Assembly: GCA_036023115.1 (NCBI GenBank)
Contig: JAYKKT010000088.1
Coordinates: 3,375,001 to 3,439,000 of the forward strand
Length of the DNA stretch: 64,000 nucleotides
Origin: Brasenia schreberi
Taxonomy: Eukaryota > Streptophyta > Magnoliopsida > Nymphaeales > Cabombaceae
Reading direction: 5' to 3'
Shown here: piece after piece, positions 12,103 to 25,352 of the stretch
Position numbering within the stretch: position 1 is the first letter of the stretch
Layout: each line of letters opens with the position of its first letter
Program-made: the position numbers and the translations under genes
The notes under the pieces: generated by a model
The model's input: the letters and a program-made list of their open reading frames with translations, nothing else
Databases searched by the model: none
What the model was told of the DNA's origin: nothing

Positions 12103-14152
12103 GTGGTTTGGAAGAAAATGAAACCTAGGTCATCTCATGTAAAGATCCTTTATCAATGTAGAGATAAGCTAGACACTAGATCCTTAAAACATTTATTCAT
12201 CGTATATACTAAAGACTCTAAAGGATATCAATTTTATCACAAGGACCATGAACTCATAAAGATGAGGGATGTTGAAATCATGGAGGATACGAAGAATGAT
12301 ATCCTTAAAAATGAAAATAAGTATGTTGACGATATAATAGACCTAGATCAATCATCTTTTAAACCCATATATAATCTTCCTCAATAAATCGAAACTTTAA
12401 GTGAACATAAAAGACCTAGGATCATATCATTGTACTTAAAGAATTATCATAATTACCTTGTAGAGAAAGTGTGCAATTCAGTTGATTTATATGAGTCAAC
12501 CAATAACTTAACGTATCAGTAAACTATTGACTCATCTGAATCAACAAATTGGGAAAATGTCATGGATAAAAAAATTGAATCCATTGAAAAAAGTAAAGTC
12601 TAGGAATTTGCTGATTTGACTAAAGGAAGGAAAGTTATAGGTTGTAAATGAGTTATGAAAAAAAAATATAAAATTGATGGGACAATTGATAAGTTTAAGA
12701 CGAGTTTGGTTGTAAAGAAAATTTCACAAAAAAAGAGAACATATATTATGTTGAGACATATTCCCCTATTGCGAAATTTGCAGGAATAACGATAATCCTA
12801 GTGATATCAACATATTATGATTTGAATTTACATCAGTTAGATGTAAAGATTATTTTTCTAAATAGAGATTTGGATGAAATCATATATATGTAACAACCTA
12901 AAGGATTAGGTTGAAAAAAATCCTTATATGGCCTTAAACAATCATCTTAATGGTATTTGACATTTCAAAAAGTCATTCTAAAACTTGGGTTTGTGGCTAA
13001 TGAACTTAACCATTATGTATATGTTTGGAATAGTGGGAGTCACTTTGTCATTTTATTGTTATACGTATATGACATATTATTGACTGAGAATGACAATGAC
13101 ATGATTGTCAAAACCAAGTCATGGTTAAACTAAAGGTTTAAAATGAAGGATATGAAGAAACATCCTATGTTCTGGATATAAAGATTTCTCAATATAGAGA
13201 ATCTAAACTCCTATGCATAAGTTAAGAAAGATATATCGATTATGCCCTTAAGAAATTTAAAATGTGTGAATGCAAGTTTGCATCTACATCCGTCATAAAA
13301 GAGGTCAAACTGAGTAAGGTTGATTATCCTGGTGAGGGAGACGATAAGCTTAATGTTTCTTATGCAAAAGTTATGGGTACCTTGATATATGTTATGTTGT
13401 GTAGGAGACCTGATATCATCTTTGTTGTTGTTTTTGTAAGTAGATATCAAAGAAATTCTAGTTGGCAGCATTGGATATCTATGAAAAGGATTGTAAGATA
13501 TTCCAAAGGAATAAAAGACTTAAAACTATGTTTTGAAGCAGGTCAATTAAAAGAGGTAGGATACTCATATGCTGACTTTGTTGGGAGCAAAGATTCAACA
13601 AATCAACCTCGGGGTAAATATTCTTATTTGGAGGTAGAGTTGTTTATTCAGCTTGTAAGAAACAGGGTTATATAGTGTTACATACACATAAGGCTGAGTA
13701 TGTGGCTTATTGTATGCCTGCAACAAGTGCCTTTTGAATAAACCACTTCATACGTGATTTGAAGCTGAGTATAACCAATGAGTTAGTTGTCATTTATTGT
13801 GACAACAATTACTATAATTAAGAGTGAAGCAAATAACTTTAAAAGTAAGCATATAATGGTGAAATACCACTATGTTCATGATATGGTTATGAGAAAGAAA
13901 ATAACCATCTCATATATGCCAACTGATGATATGTTGGCAAACCCCTTTACTAAAGGTATAACAGAGGATCTTTTCTCAAAGCATGTTACAAACATGGGTT
14001 TAAGATATGTATGATTGTTGTATAGGTAAGAAACCACACAATGGATAATGATTGTAACAAGCAATCATACTTTGACATGATTTGAGAAACCCTAAAAAAG
14101 TGGGAGGCAAAACCAGTATGTCACAGTACTTGGCTTAAATGGCCAAGTGGGA
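12103..14152 (+). pseudogene. Decayed Ty1/Copia retrotransposon pol
   Basis: The order of remnants is that of a Copia pol gene. At 12103-12387 is the stretch between integrase and reverse transcriptase (RDKLDTRSLKHLF-like). At about 12545-13140 is the reverse transcriptase core, broken by many stops and shifts. At 13262-13675 is the RT tail and RNase H start (YAKVMGTLIYVMLCRRPDI, YADFVGSKDS). At 13787-14014 is the RNase H end, with DMLANPFTKGI just before the natural stop. A purine-rich AAGTGGGAGA tract at about 14142-14151 sits where the polypurine primer of the 3' LTR should be. gag, protease and the 5' LTR are not seen, so the element is truncated as well as broken. It is inactive. Confidence 0.88.
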
Positions 14153-14420
14153 GATATAATGCAGAATGTGCATTCTCGATTGTTAAACGTTATATATAAA
14201 ACATATATATGATATATATATGTTACAAAAATAAAGACAAAAACAACTTGTAATGGAAAGCCCAAACATGAAAACCTAGAAGATGAAGTTAGACTCACTC
14301 TATAGATACTGAGAATACTGAAAGAAATTGATAGACATAGAGAAAGAGTTTGAATATTTCCTGAGTAAAGTCGTTTGTGGGAAGTCATAAACTCATGAGT
14401 CTTCTTCCTTCTCCTCATCT
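14153..14420 (+). mobile_element. Putative 3' LTR start of the Copia relic
   Basis: Position directly after the polypurine tract implies LTR sequence. The stretch is AT-rich with TATATA words (14190-14222) that could be the LTR promoter. No second LTR is seen to align it with, so the right boundary is a guess. Confidence 0.35.
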
Positions 14421-16144
14421 CATAGAGGTGAAGGCCCAGTTATTGGCCCGATCTTCGTTCCACTGCATCACTGACGTTGTCGGCAATGAACCGGAGTATA
14501 ACCTTTCACCCCGACAGAACGGTCACTTGGTAGGCCTCATAAATGAGCAAAAAGCAAAGCCATACTGTAGGCATATGTTTGATTGCGAGTCTTAGGCATA
14601 TGACAGTTCCAATCTCATAGGTGCTGGCCTTTAATCAAATATCCCCCATGGCACTTGAAACTACTAACCATCTTTAGTGATGAAAAAATATGACAGAATT
14701 TCGTTTGTTGGAACCAAAGTAGTTTATTATGTAGTGAAAAATCGCCAAATTTATCCTGAAAAACACAATTATCTGGAAGATCGTCATTCACTGGAACTGT
14801 GTGGAAAATTTGCTTGGTCCGAGCCTACGCGTCTACGGATGTATTTAATTGGCTCAGGATTGTTGTGGACAAGGACATAGCTGGGTTCTCAATTGACAAA
14901 TTCATGTCAAGACAAATTCCAGTGGGAATCTTTGCACTATTCAGCAGACTAGACGGCCGGTTTCATTTGGCACCGCTTTTACAATTTGTTCTCTCTCAAT
15001 CAATCATGTTACCCGAGCTATCAGAATAGCAGCTTGATTATGAGAGAAAGACTGATTGGTTTGCATTCAATTCTCGTTCCATCTTTCTCAAATATTTTTA
15101 CTGGTAGAATATTTGAATCTAAAAAAGCAAGTACAATATTGTGCTTTCGTACTCGAATGTAATGCTAAATGATACATTTTAATTTTTTATTTTAAATTTA
15201 CACTGTTCATCGTAAGGATTGAATGATAAAAATATTTTAGGAGATTTAATCATGTATTACATTGAGCATATTTGCTAATAATCTTTACTTTTGTAAATAC
15301 GTTTATAACTTGCTTAAACATGTGTATAACTTCAAGGTGGACATGATTCACTTCTTTAATATATATGTATATAATCTTTTATATTTTAAAAAATACACTT
15401 ACAACTTTCTAAATGTTATTGGTACAACAACAAATAAATGGTGCACATGATTCATTCTTATATAGAGAGAGGAAGAAGAGGGAGAGAAATTAGTTCATGC
15501 ACACATTCATCTATCTTTAAACATTCTCAAAGATTTCAACCCTTCAATTAATAAGATCAATAATTGAAATTCAAATTTTAAAGCTAATTTTTTTTAAAAA
15601 TTTTACATGTTCATTAAATCACTCGATACTATTTGTTTTTTTTTTTTTTAAAGATCTTAATTATTTATTTTATAGATCAAATAGTTGAGATCTTTAACAA
15701 AATTTGATTTGTTTTAAGAGTGCAACATACCATCTAATTGTTTCAAAACTACTAGATTTTACAAAGTTGGGTCTTGTCATTTTCAAAGGTGGTGGTACGA
15801 AATCAACGTGCCTAGAATTAATTGATACCAGCTACTCATGTGTTTTTGTATCGAGAAAGCAAACGTATCGATCATTTCATCAAATTACGCAGTTGGGTAC
15901 AACGACAAATGCAGACTTAACCCACCCCCCCCACACACACACAAAAAAGAGGGACTTGACTGACAAGTCGGACTGTCAATGGGTCCGACCCACTTGGGAA
16001 TGTCACTAAACTTTGATCCAAGTTCTACCATGCCAGCTCCAACCAAAACCAGAAACAAACGTTCGTTGGATTCCAGCATCTCTCTCTCTCTCTCTCTCTA
16101 GGGTCACCAAACTATGCCTTTTAATTTCCAATCAGACTTTATGG
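14421..16144. other. Intergenic, no gene seen
   Basis: Frames at 14377-14595, 14677-14880 and 15704-16009 are short and lack family features. Between 15270 and 15410 the word TA.AACTT recurs in a loose AT-rich repeat. A short (TC)n lies at 16080-16099. Confidence 0.4.
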
Positions 16145-16406
16145 AAGACATGTCTGGTTCCGGTTTGTTGGGAACCAATTGAACAAGAACTGAATCAGGA
16201 ATGAGTCGGTTTTGGTTCCGGTTCAAAACTGTCGGTTATGGTTTATGTCTTAAACCCTTTATGGGAAGAAGTTAAATTTTTTGAAATTTCAAAAAATATA
16301 TTAAAAAAGAGTACCAGCGGTTCCAAATGTAGAACCAGTTCCGATTCAACGAAACCTAGAATAGAACCGAACCAATGCTGGGACGGTTTGAAACCGGCGA
16401 TGTCTA
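16145..16406. repeat. GGTTCC-armed repeat element (copy with both ends)
   Basis: It opens AGACATGTCTGGTTCCGG and closes GAAACCGGCGATGTCTA, an imperfect inverted pair, with GGTTCC/GAACCG words in each arm and an AT-rich core around 16272-16305. Confidence 0.6.
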
Positions 16407-16857
16407 CTTTGCGGTATTGATGAGAACGACAGTGCACATTTGCTGCAGGATATCACATTCCTTTTCTCTAAGTGTGACCCGTATGTTTAACCCGAATCTG
16501 ACTCATACCAAATAGGTACATCCATTTACTTATTCGGGTTAAGAAACTTGCAAATGGAACTAATATTATTAATATCCATAAGAGATCACAAAACAATGTT
16601 CTTATTCAAGTATGACTGTTGTTCATTTTGTTGATAGGATCTGGCTAGTGGGTCTGCCAGTGGCTTCCCAAAATGGGACTCGGATTGGACTTTACCTGGA
16701 TCCGCATTAAGTCAGACCAGTTGAAATTCGTGCTTCACTCAACTTGTGTAGGAGAAAAAGACTGTTTTTTCATGCAAGAAAGGCAATCAAGTTTGCCCCA
16801 ACTTGCTCCTTTCACGTCACAAGGATGGAGATGTTAAACTGTCCCGGCGAGGTAGGC

Positions 16858-17500
<643 letters not shown>

Positions 17501-17520
17501 GTATATCACAAACTGAAACA

Positions 17521-17692
17521 CACATTGGCGGATCTACATGGACGGTGACCACCCCTCTGAAATTTTAAAATTTTACCGTAAAACCTGTGAATATATGGTT
17601 GAGATTCATGCTTCGCTCTCCCTAACACGGTGAAATATGTACATTGCCCCCTCTAAAACTATTTTCTAGATCCGCCACTGCACATATTGCAG
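17521..17692. repeat. Short element with CAGTGGCGGATCTA-type inverted ends
   Basis: The left end reads CATTGGCGGATCTA and the right end TAGATCCGCCACTG, an inverted pair with one mismatch about 170 bp apart. Ends of this type are common in plant non-autonomous elements. Half-copies seem to lie near 25900 (GATCCGCCACTG) and 26392-26425. Non-coding. Confidence 0.6.
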
Positions 17693-19759
17693 TGATTTAA
17701 GATTGCTTCTTTTCAAGAAGTCGATAGAAATTCAATCCCCAAAGCTCCGATTTTGTGACTGCTTTGATCGGAAATTGAGCCGGAATCTTGATTGCGAATT
17801 ATTTCTCGGCGACTAGTGCGAGTTTCTGTAGATGCTTCTTGAATGTGGCACGTCCTAGTGTGTTAGTTTCCTTGTGAGTTGACGAATAATTGAAGTTGGA
17901 ACGTAGTTGGCGAGCCGTTCTTGACCGGCCAAGTGCTAACATAACTGACTGGATTTTGAGTTCATGTTCAAAACTATGTCATGCTACGTAGAGATGACAG
18001 GTTTCGGTTAACCCAGAACCTAGAGTCATAAACGAACTGGCTCAAGATCAGTTCTGGTTCCTATTCTAAGTTCACAGCGATTCTGGTTCCAAGGCCAGAA
18101 TCGCATCTCCAATGCCTTTTTATTCGTTTCTTTTGCATGCTCAGTTTTCGTTCATTCCATAACTTGTGTTCACATTATCATAGTCTAATTTCTATTCAAT
18201 TTATAAAAAATAATTTGAAATTTAATGATATGACATTATAATATTTAAATATTTGTTATTATATAAAATACCATTGTACACCTAAATCATAAAGACTTTA
18301 AATTTCAAATATACATGTAATACAATAGTATGATACTCCTAGACTCATATATCGTTACATTGTGCATATATGAAAAAAATAAAAGATATAATGAACGTTT
18401 AATTCACTTACTTTTGAATTAAGTTTGCATATATTCGCTTAGGTGGAAAGTAATCAAAGCCTACATTCTCACTTACTTTTGAGCGGAAATCCTTACTTAA
18501 AATATGAACTATGAACATGCTCTCATAAGAGTTATTTTTTTATATACACTTCTTCTCAATGCTTTAATCTTATTTAATTATTTAAACAAGCTTAAGTTTT
18601 TAAATATCATGTCATAAGTTAGAATGAGTAACGTTCGTTCAATATGTTTTCACTTTGATTAAGCATTTACTTCACATAAATAATTGAAAATATAATAAAA
18701 TATCTTTATTAATTAAAGATAAAATATAATAAATACTTTATGCTGGTGTCAAAAAGACTCATGATTGACCACGTGTTTAGTATCATTAGATATTTTGATT
18801 TTAATAATATTTAACTTTAATATAATATTATAATATAATTATTGAAATTTATTTTATTTTCCAAAATTCATCGATTGATTGATTACTGGCTGACGTGATG
18901 GTCGATCATGATTGATTGACTTATTACGATATATATATATATATATATATATTGAAAATTTATATAATGTATTGGTTGATTTGAATGATCGGTCATTCGT
19001 GTTGCCCGCAAGGGCCGGCAACATTTTTTCCAATTTGAATTGAAACAAAAAAATGACTCCCTGCAACCATCGGAGAAAGTTTACAGAGTTCGAGTTTCCG
19101 AGTAGACGAAACGGCTCAAGAAACATGTAGCTTTTCGATCGAGCCGAGCTGAGACGGACAAGCAACGCCCTCCTTCTTCACCTCACAAACGCTAATAAAA
19201 TGAACATGAATGAGCTCGAGACGAGCCGAACACAACCGGCTCACGAGTAGCTTCCTCTGTCTACGGAACTAGCTAGAGAGGCCGAAATGACCAAAGTACT
19301 CTAACGGGCCGGGAAACGGATGCAAGCGAGCGAGAAAACTTCCACCACCAAACACGGTTTTCTCACATTCCGGCTCATCTCAAAAGACCATAATGCCCCA
19401 AACCCCTTAGATCACCTCTTGTCTATATTGTCTAGTTACATCAAAGCAAGAAAAGAAAAGCACAGAACCAAAGAGGGTATCTTCGTCCAAGCCCAGCCCA
19501 AGGCTCATCATTCCTGATTTATCCCTCATCTTTACAACATATCCCGATTCAAAAGGCCGAAAGCCTTCATTATTTACACTATTCAGAGGAAACTGTATCC
19601 GGCGTTTGGTTCCATAACTTAACTTTCCCATGATTTTGCTTCATTTGGGATTTCTTTTCCTTGTCTCTTCTGTCGTCATGCTAGCAAACCGAGCAAAAGG
19701 TAATTGGTGGTTGACGGAATTGACGAAAACCCGGCCAACGGACGGGATCATACTACCGG
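17693..19759. other. Intergenic and probable FLZ 3' flank
   Basis: It holds a partial GGTTCC-type patch (about 17990-18110), a very AT-rich stretch (18180-18860), an (AT)n tract at 18931-18952 and a region of GAGCCGA/CGAGCC words (19080-19260). No coding region is recognised. The last 150-300 bases may be the FLZ transcript's 3' UTR. Confidence 0.4.
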
Positions 19760-20329
19760 TTAGCCAACGGCAGCAACGGTGCCAGGGAGGACGCAAAGGT
19801 CATCTGCAAGCGAAGGAGAGGCCTCCTCTTGGTCGGAGGTGGGGGATGACTTGGTACTCTTCTTCTTCAATTGCATGGAGCTCCAACTTTTCTCCTTCGC
19901 CTCGTCCGCGTCGATCTGCTGCTGCCGACACTCCTCGCTACAGAACGGGGTGTCCCCTCTGAAAATCGGAACGTCACAAACAACACAGTTAGCTAAAGCT
20001 CTCGACCCTTACGGCTAAATCGTTTAGTGGTCCAAGAGAAGTTAGAAGATGAGAGGCGAATCTAACCTGTACATGAAGATATCGTCGCTCTCGCCGAGAG
20101 TTCGCCCGCAGAGGTTGCAGGTTTTCAAGAAATGGGGTCGAGAAGAGTCCGAGCCGAGCTCGTAGAACCTCCTCGACCTGGACCCCCTCATCAAGCTCCT
20201 CGGCGAGTAGTATATCTCACCGCATCCCTCCAACTCCGGCGTCCCCTCGTCTAACCACACCTGAAGCACCGCACCCTTCCTGCCCTCGACGTACTTCATC
20301 TCAGAAACGCTAACCGGCACAAACGCCAT
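19760..20329 (-). CDS. FCS-like zinc finger (FLZ/DUF581) protein, 2 exons
   Basis: Exon 1 runs 20329-20067 and exon 2 runs 19958-19760 on the minus strand. They join with GT-AG borders and split the Arg88 codon, giving 153 residues. The FLZ domain covers about residues 67-111: FLKTC-x2-C...DIFMYRGDTPFC-x3-C with Cys71, Cys74, Cys94 and Cys98, followed by the usual basic/acidic helix (RQQQIDADEAKEKS). These cysteines form the CX2C-X19-CX3C zinc site. FLZ proteins are plant-specific adaptors that bind the SnRK1 energy-sensing kinase; that role is inferred from the family. The Lys/Ser-rich tail of about 40 residues is typically variable. The ATG at 20329 is chosen because it opens the conserved part; the longer open frame upstream only reads through a microsatellite and starts with GTG. 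A (CT)n(TA)n tract lies 160 bases upstream. Gene and intron (108 bp) are compact, unlike the neighbours. Confidence 0.94.
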
Positions 20330-20481
20330 GACCAAATACCCAGAGAGAGAGAAAGCGAAGAGAAAGAGAGAGAGGAAGAAGAAACCTTTCCGAATGGGGA
20401 GGAGAGCAGTAGAGACCACGGGAGATAAATACACGCAGCGAGAGAGAAAACCAGGGGTTGCGAGGACGGAAGTTCCCAATA

Positions 20482-20486
<5 letters not shown>

Positions 20487-20533
<47 letters not shown>
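20487..20533. repeat. (CT)n(TA)n microsatellite upstream of the FLZ gene
   Basis: CT repeats to about 20512 are fused to TA repeats. On the FLZ strand this reads (TA)n then (GA)n, about 160 bases before its ATG, so the TA block could serve as a TATA box and the GA block as a leader element. This is inference only. Confidence 0.85.
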
Positions 20534-20569
20534 ATACGCACACTCGTGAGCACTGTAGCTCTCCACCCG

Positions 20570-23130
20570 TCCGCTTTTCTTTTTCCATTTTTTGTGGGTC
20601 TCTTTTTGAAGATCTTTTAGGTCTTAGAAAATAACAGTATTTAGGAAAATGAGCCTCATTTTTCATTGAACTACTGGAATGCCATTCTCAGTTTTCTTCT
20701 CAAGTTGCTGAGTGACTTCTTCGTTGTTGATCGCATTTATGGGTGCAGGTAAGGTTGGCTAAGTGGTTGGGTTTGGTGTGGCTGGTGGGCAGCTTAAGTA
20801 AGCTTGCTGCAAAGCCTATGTGTTGGCTCGATACAACTTGGTTTAGGTGTGACCAACCTTGATCTCGCATTTGCTTGCCCCAGGCTTCTTGATCAAATGG
20901 AACTTTGATCGTTAAGACGACCCATCTGGGCGGTGATTTTATTGAATGTTCTCAATCCATGGGGAATGATAAGTATTTTACTGGAACTTGATACTGACCT
21001 AATTGAAGATAAACCAACTCTATATTCTTCTCGATTTCCAATTATAAGCCAATGACACACTCGCTCGATGCGAAGAAGCTTCTCCATGGACTCGTTTGTT
21101 TCTTCTCGTGATTTTCAGCCGTTTGAACTTAAATATGGGTGTGCTCCGAGTGAACTCGCCAAATTCTAATACCACTTAATCCCATTAACTGAATCTTTAC
21201 AATTTAAAGCATCAAGAGAAAACAATGAGATCATCAACTTCACTATAGCGGGGCCAAAAGACTCGAAGTTCTACAAGGACGAGGTCTAAGAGGACAATCT
21301 TGTTATTTTCATCTCAATCGGAGGCTAATTTAGGACGAGTGTAAGATTCGAGGGTGGGCCCGCTCGAAAACCACCTCCTGGTTTTGGAGGGCGGGAAATC
21401 CGGAGTCGTGGAAAACCAGGCGGTATTGGTTACTCGTGCCCACACAAGTCCAGTCACTCATCCCCCACTCACTATACTGACTGACGTCATCGACTACGAC
21501 TCCGCAAACAGAACGAGTCGGTACCGATGACGAACCGGACCAGTTCCAAAGAGCTCAATTTTGCCACGTTGTTTCACCGATTTGGCGAAGAATGCGCAGT
21601 AGCCTATGGATCTTATATATATAAAGTGTATAGTATATGTTAGCAATTTTGTATATTAATGTATTCAAACAAATTTCAACCATCTAATTTAAAAAATAAA
21701 TGATTGAAATTTTAATTGTAAAAGCAAAAATTGTTTTTAATTAATTACACTTAAGAATTACTTTTTGTTTTTTAAATTAAAATCTCAACCATTTACCATT
21801 CAAATTGAACGAGAGATTTGTTAATATATATTATGTATTATATGTGGTATATTTTCCTTGATAGGTCATGTAATTGGATTGCATGTGTACCAACTCAAAA
21901 ACCTCAATAAAGGTTTTTTGTCATTGAAAAAAAAATTTGCTCAAACGCCATCGTCTTCTTTTAAGATTGTCAAACAAGAGAAGGAATCAAATAACCCTTG
22001 CTCATCGCTCGGTTCATTCTTTATACTACAAAAACACATCAATATGATACGATAATGTATCGTTTCTTGAGAAGTCCTCGTGTTGTACCTCTTTTTTTTT
22101 TAAAGCATCGGCTTCCTCATGCCCATTTATAGGTGATGAGTTAAAGAAAGAAAGAGGGCCTCCATTTTGAACAAAAAGAGGAAGAAGAAGAAAAGAAGAA
22201 GACCTCTACCTCTGCATTCTAAAAGAAGAAAGGGTGGTGGGCGGTTTTGTTCACCAACTCAAACCGATTCGATCTTCGTACGAACCGGTTTCCTTAGGCT
22301 TGTGGTGGGACCCATACGAAGTCGGCCCGCACTCACGTCCTTTGTGGCCCTTGAAAACCACCAGCAGCTTCCCCCGGTCAGGTGGCAGTACCGCAACCGT
22401 CCAGACGAACCCCAACTACTAACCGTCCATCTTCGTGCCTCTTTCCAAGCGAGCCATCATAACCGTTCATCCTGAGTTTTCCATCCCTTAGTTTCTCTCT
22501 CCTACCCTAGGCGTTTCGATTTGCGGTTGCCCGAAAAAGTGTGAAACGCGCGTCAACTTAATTATAACAAGTTAATCGTGGCATTAATTTAATCCTCTTT
22601 ATTTAATCACTAAACCGTTTTATATTGGACAATAATTATGTCTTTCTTAATGTTAAAGAAATTATTGCCGCTTCCATTTTAATTTCGTTTTTGTTTTAAC
22701 TTATTAGTTATCAAGTCAATGTTAAAATCTGATGTATATTGGATCGTTACAAATTATGCGATCTGGTTGGGTTTGGAACGGAAACTCATTAAGCTTGGTT
22801 CAGTTTATATCATGGTTATACTTATGGATTTTGTAATTTTTCTAACTCATAGAATCTAAAAAATCCATAAATTTTGCATTCTCTTATATTCAATTTGGTT
22901 CAGTCTAATGTTTTTAACATAGTATATTCAAACAAATCTCAATCATTCATTTTACGTCATAGATGATTAAAATATAAATTTAAAAAATAAAAATACATAT
23001 TTTGTATGTATACTTTAGTCTCATGTACATATTTACTTTTAAATTCAAACTTCAATCAACTCAAAATAGATGATTAAGATACGTATTTTACTTGACATTA
23101 ACAACCCAAAAAAAAGGTCCAAAACCAAAC
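20570..23130. other. Intergenic; MITE-like AT-rich repeats, no gene
   Basis: A GC-richer island at 21340-21560 holds a TGACGTCA palindrome (21481-21488) and an inverted AAAACCACCTCC/GGTTTTGGAGG pair. A second island lies at 22230-22480; a 102-residue frame across it looks like noise. Two related AT-rich blocks with CAAACAAAT(T/C)TCAA(C/T)CAT words are at about 21620-21860 and 22915-23050. No gene is seen. Confidence 0.45.
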
Positions 23131-23135
23131 CAAAA

Positions 23136-23194
23136 GTAAGCCTCATTCTACACTACGTGGTATCGTAAGCCTCATTCTACACTACATGGTATCG
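23136..23194. repeat. Tandem duplication, 2 x 29 bp
   Basis: TAAGCCTCATTCTACACTAC is followed by (G/A)TGGTATCG in two adjoining copies that differ at one base. Confidence 0.9.
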
Positions 23195-24454
23195 GTATAT
23201 AGATTATAGTGCACCATTATGCCTTATATTGTGTCACATTAGTTTCTAACTTCGAAAAGTAGATCATGGCAATGGACATGCATGAGAGAGAGAGAGAGAG
23301 AGTAGTGGCCTTTGTCTTCCTCCGATCTCTCCTGCTCTCATCATCTCTTTCCATAGGAGATTGAATAGAATTAGGAGAGAGAAATGTGTTCTTAAGCCCG
23401 AAGAGGGATGCTTTCTCTCCTTTCTCTTCCTTCATTTTCTGTCACTCGATTGAAACAGAGAGTGAGGATTGCATAGAAGAACATTTTTTTTCCTATGAAA
23501 AGTTATACACGAGTTTTGGGTAAATTATTTTGCGTGCTGATGACCATCAAGTAGAGTGAATCATACTGTGGTTATTATGCAATTTCTTAATAGGAGGCCA
23601 TGGCAGTGCCCTCGCAAGATGAGTTGTTGCGGATCTAATGCGAGAGGTGGGACGACCACTCCATTTGAAATTCGAAAAACCAATAAAAAAGTTACAAGAA
23701 ATAATTGAATCCATGAGCATTATACATAGTTCGCCCCATCTCAAATGGAATAGGTAATTCACCCCATCCCACAAAAAAATCTAAATCTGCGACTTATAAA
23801 TACTATGTGTGTATTATACATTCTACAGTGTAAAATTTTATTTATTTTTTATTGGGAAATTTCCTTCTTTGGTTGTATGTTCTTTAAGAACGTTTTTACC
23901 TCTAAATTTGAAAAAAGAATATAATGTCAAATGAAAATAGAATAATATATAAGTAGAAATATATGTATGTGCAATTAAATAGTAAAAAATACAAAACCAA
24001 CTAATATTAATCATGATTAGTAGGACACCAAGCAGAAGGAAACATGATCATTGGGCGAAGACCACAGGAAGGTAAAAAGCTAAGCATTTGAGAACACCAA
24101 CTCTCGGCGGAAGTATTAATATTTATATCGTAGTAATTATTGTTGTCATCGTTCTTCAATGACATTGAAATACAGAGACTCGCTTTTAAATGCCCTTGCG
24201 TGCTTAGAAGACTTCCAAATCACCAACTTGTGAATTCAATGACTATTCACCAATAGTTTCCACAAAAACGTGGAGCTCCACCGCCCAATGTACTCCTCCA
24301 ACCTGCAGGGCTATTTTTGAATTGAATGTACTTTTGTACTTTGTATTAATCACTTAATAATTGCAATCTCTAAGTCTATGTCAAAGATGGAACGGTAAGA
24401 ATATATGTACTAGATTGTACCAAAAAAATATTATGCAACTAAGATGCTCTCCAT

Positions 24455-24500
<46 letters not shown>

Positions 24501-24848
24501 GATTGGATTCTTCCAACTATAGACACTACCCTAGTGCTTAATCATTATTTTTTGAGAGTATTAGTGTTTTCATCTTTTTTTTAAAATTATTTCATACTAC
24601 CCAAAAGTGCATGAGTTAGCATTTTAGAGGTAGACAAGATCAAGCTTTCCTCTCTCTCTCTCTCTAATTGGATCTTGCTCGCCATTGATGTTACTCACTT
24701 GTACCTGATCATTGTTTTTTTAGGATGAGTGTAATAATATTGACCTTTATTCTTTTCCGAAAGCCGTCAAATTTTTTAAATTATGCTCGTACCTACAAAA
24801 GTAATTAATATGCATGAGTAAGCATATCAAAAGTAGGCAAGATCCACT

Positions 24849-24890
<42 letters not shown>

Positions 24891-24985
24891 TTAAGTTCCC
24901 CATTGGTTATCTTAAACCCAAATGCTGAGCTCAAAAGAACCTTTCTATTTTATGTGATACTGATTGTTTATTCAGAAAAGCAATG
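23195..24985. other. Intergenic with microsatellite-associated repeats
   Basis: A block at 24540-24650 ending AGGTAGACAAGATCAAG before (TC)n resembles one at 24740-24890 ending AGTAGGCAAGATCCAC before (TA)n. Plain (AT)n tracts are at about 24455-24494 and 24854-24889. A GATTGAAT...ATACATAGTTC block at 23690-23780 recurs at 30020-30110. No gene is seen. Confidence 0.45.
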
Positions 24986-24987
24986 AA

Positions 24988-25096
24988 TCTGTAGCTCATC
25001 TGGCTCGGGGGTCGATTCCCAAGTTGAAGGTCATGAGTTCGTTCTCCAGGGCATGCAAGTGGCTTTGGTTTCCCCACTCTGCCAAAAGAAAAGGGT
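24988..25096 (+). repeat. tRNA-related SINE-like element, family 1
   Basis: The sequence has an A-box-like TAGCTCATCTGG and a B-box-like GAGTTCGTTCT at roughly tRNA spacing, then a tail CAAGTGGCTTTGG...CCAAAAGAAAAGGG. Related copies are at 25238-25352 (minus) and 55778-55885 (plus). The shared 3' body marks a SINE family rather than a tRNA gene. Confidence 0.65.
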
Positions 25097-25237
25097 TTGC
25101 ATGAAATATAATAACTAAAGTATTGTATTTGCTTAATATAAGTTTATAGGATAAAGCATTATCAAGCCACTCATGGCAGACCATATGCTGTTAATGTTAT
25201 TCACTTAAGATATCCTTTGAAAGCTATGGTTGAATGC

Positions 25238-25352
25238 TAGCATTTTTCTTTTTCGGTACAACGGGGAAGGCAAAGGGAGTCGCTAGACCCGGGTAGAGAA
25301 CTCGTGACCTTCAACTTGTAAGTTGACCCCGTAATCGGGTGAGTGATTGCTC
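25238..25352 (-). repeat. tRNA-related SINE-like element, family 1 (minus copy)
   Basis: Read on the minus strand it has CACCCGATTACGGGGTCAACTTACAAG and then GGTCACGAGTTCTCTACCCGGG, matching the layout of the copy at 24988. It lies only 140 bases from that copy in opposite orientation. Confidence 0.6.

Noticed and set aside
19630..19962. A plus-strand frame of 110 residues
   Set aside because: It is the shadow of FLZ exon 2 on the other strand.
20330..20566. An N-terminal extension of the FLZ protein by 79 residues
   Set aside because: It starts with GTG, runs through the (TA)n and (GA)n microsatellite, and the conserved part begins at ATG 20329.
22167..22475. A basic 102-residue plus-strand frame in a GC-richer island
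   Set aside because: The composition is skewed, there is no family signature, and no exon partner is found nearby.
24988..25096. A functional tRNA gene
   Set aside because: A-box and B-box words are present, but stems do not pair into a cloverleaf and the body is shared with other dispersed copies, so a SINE-like origin fits better.
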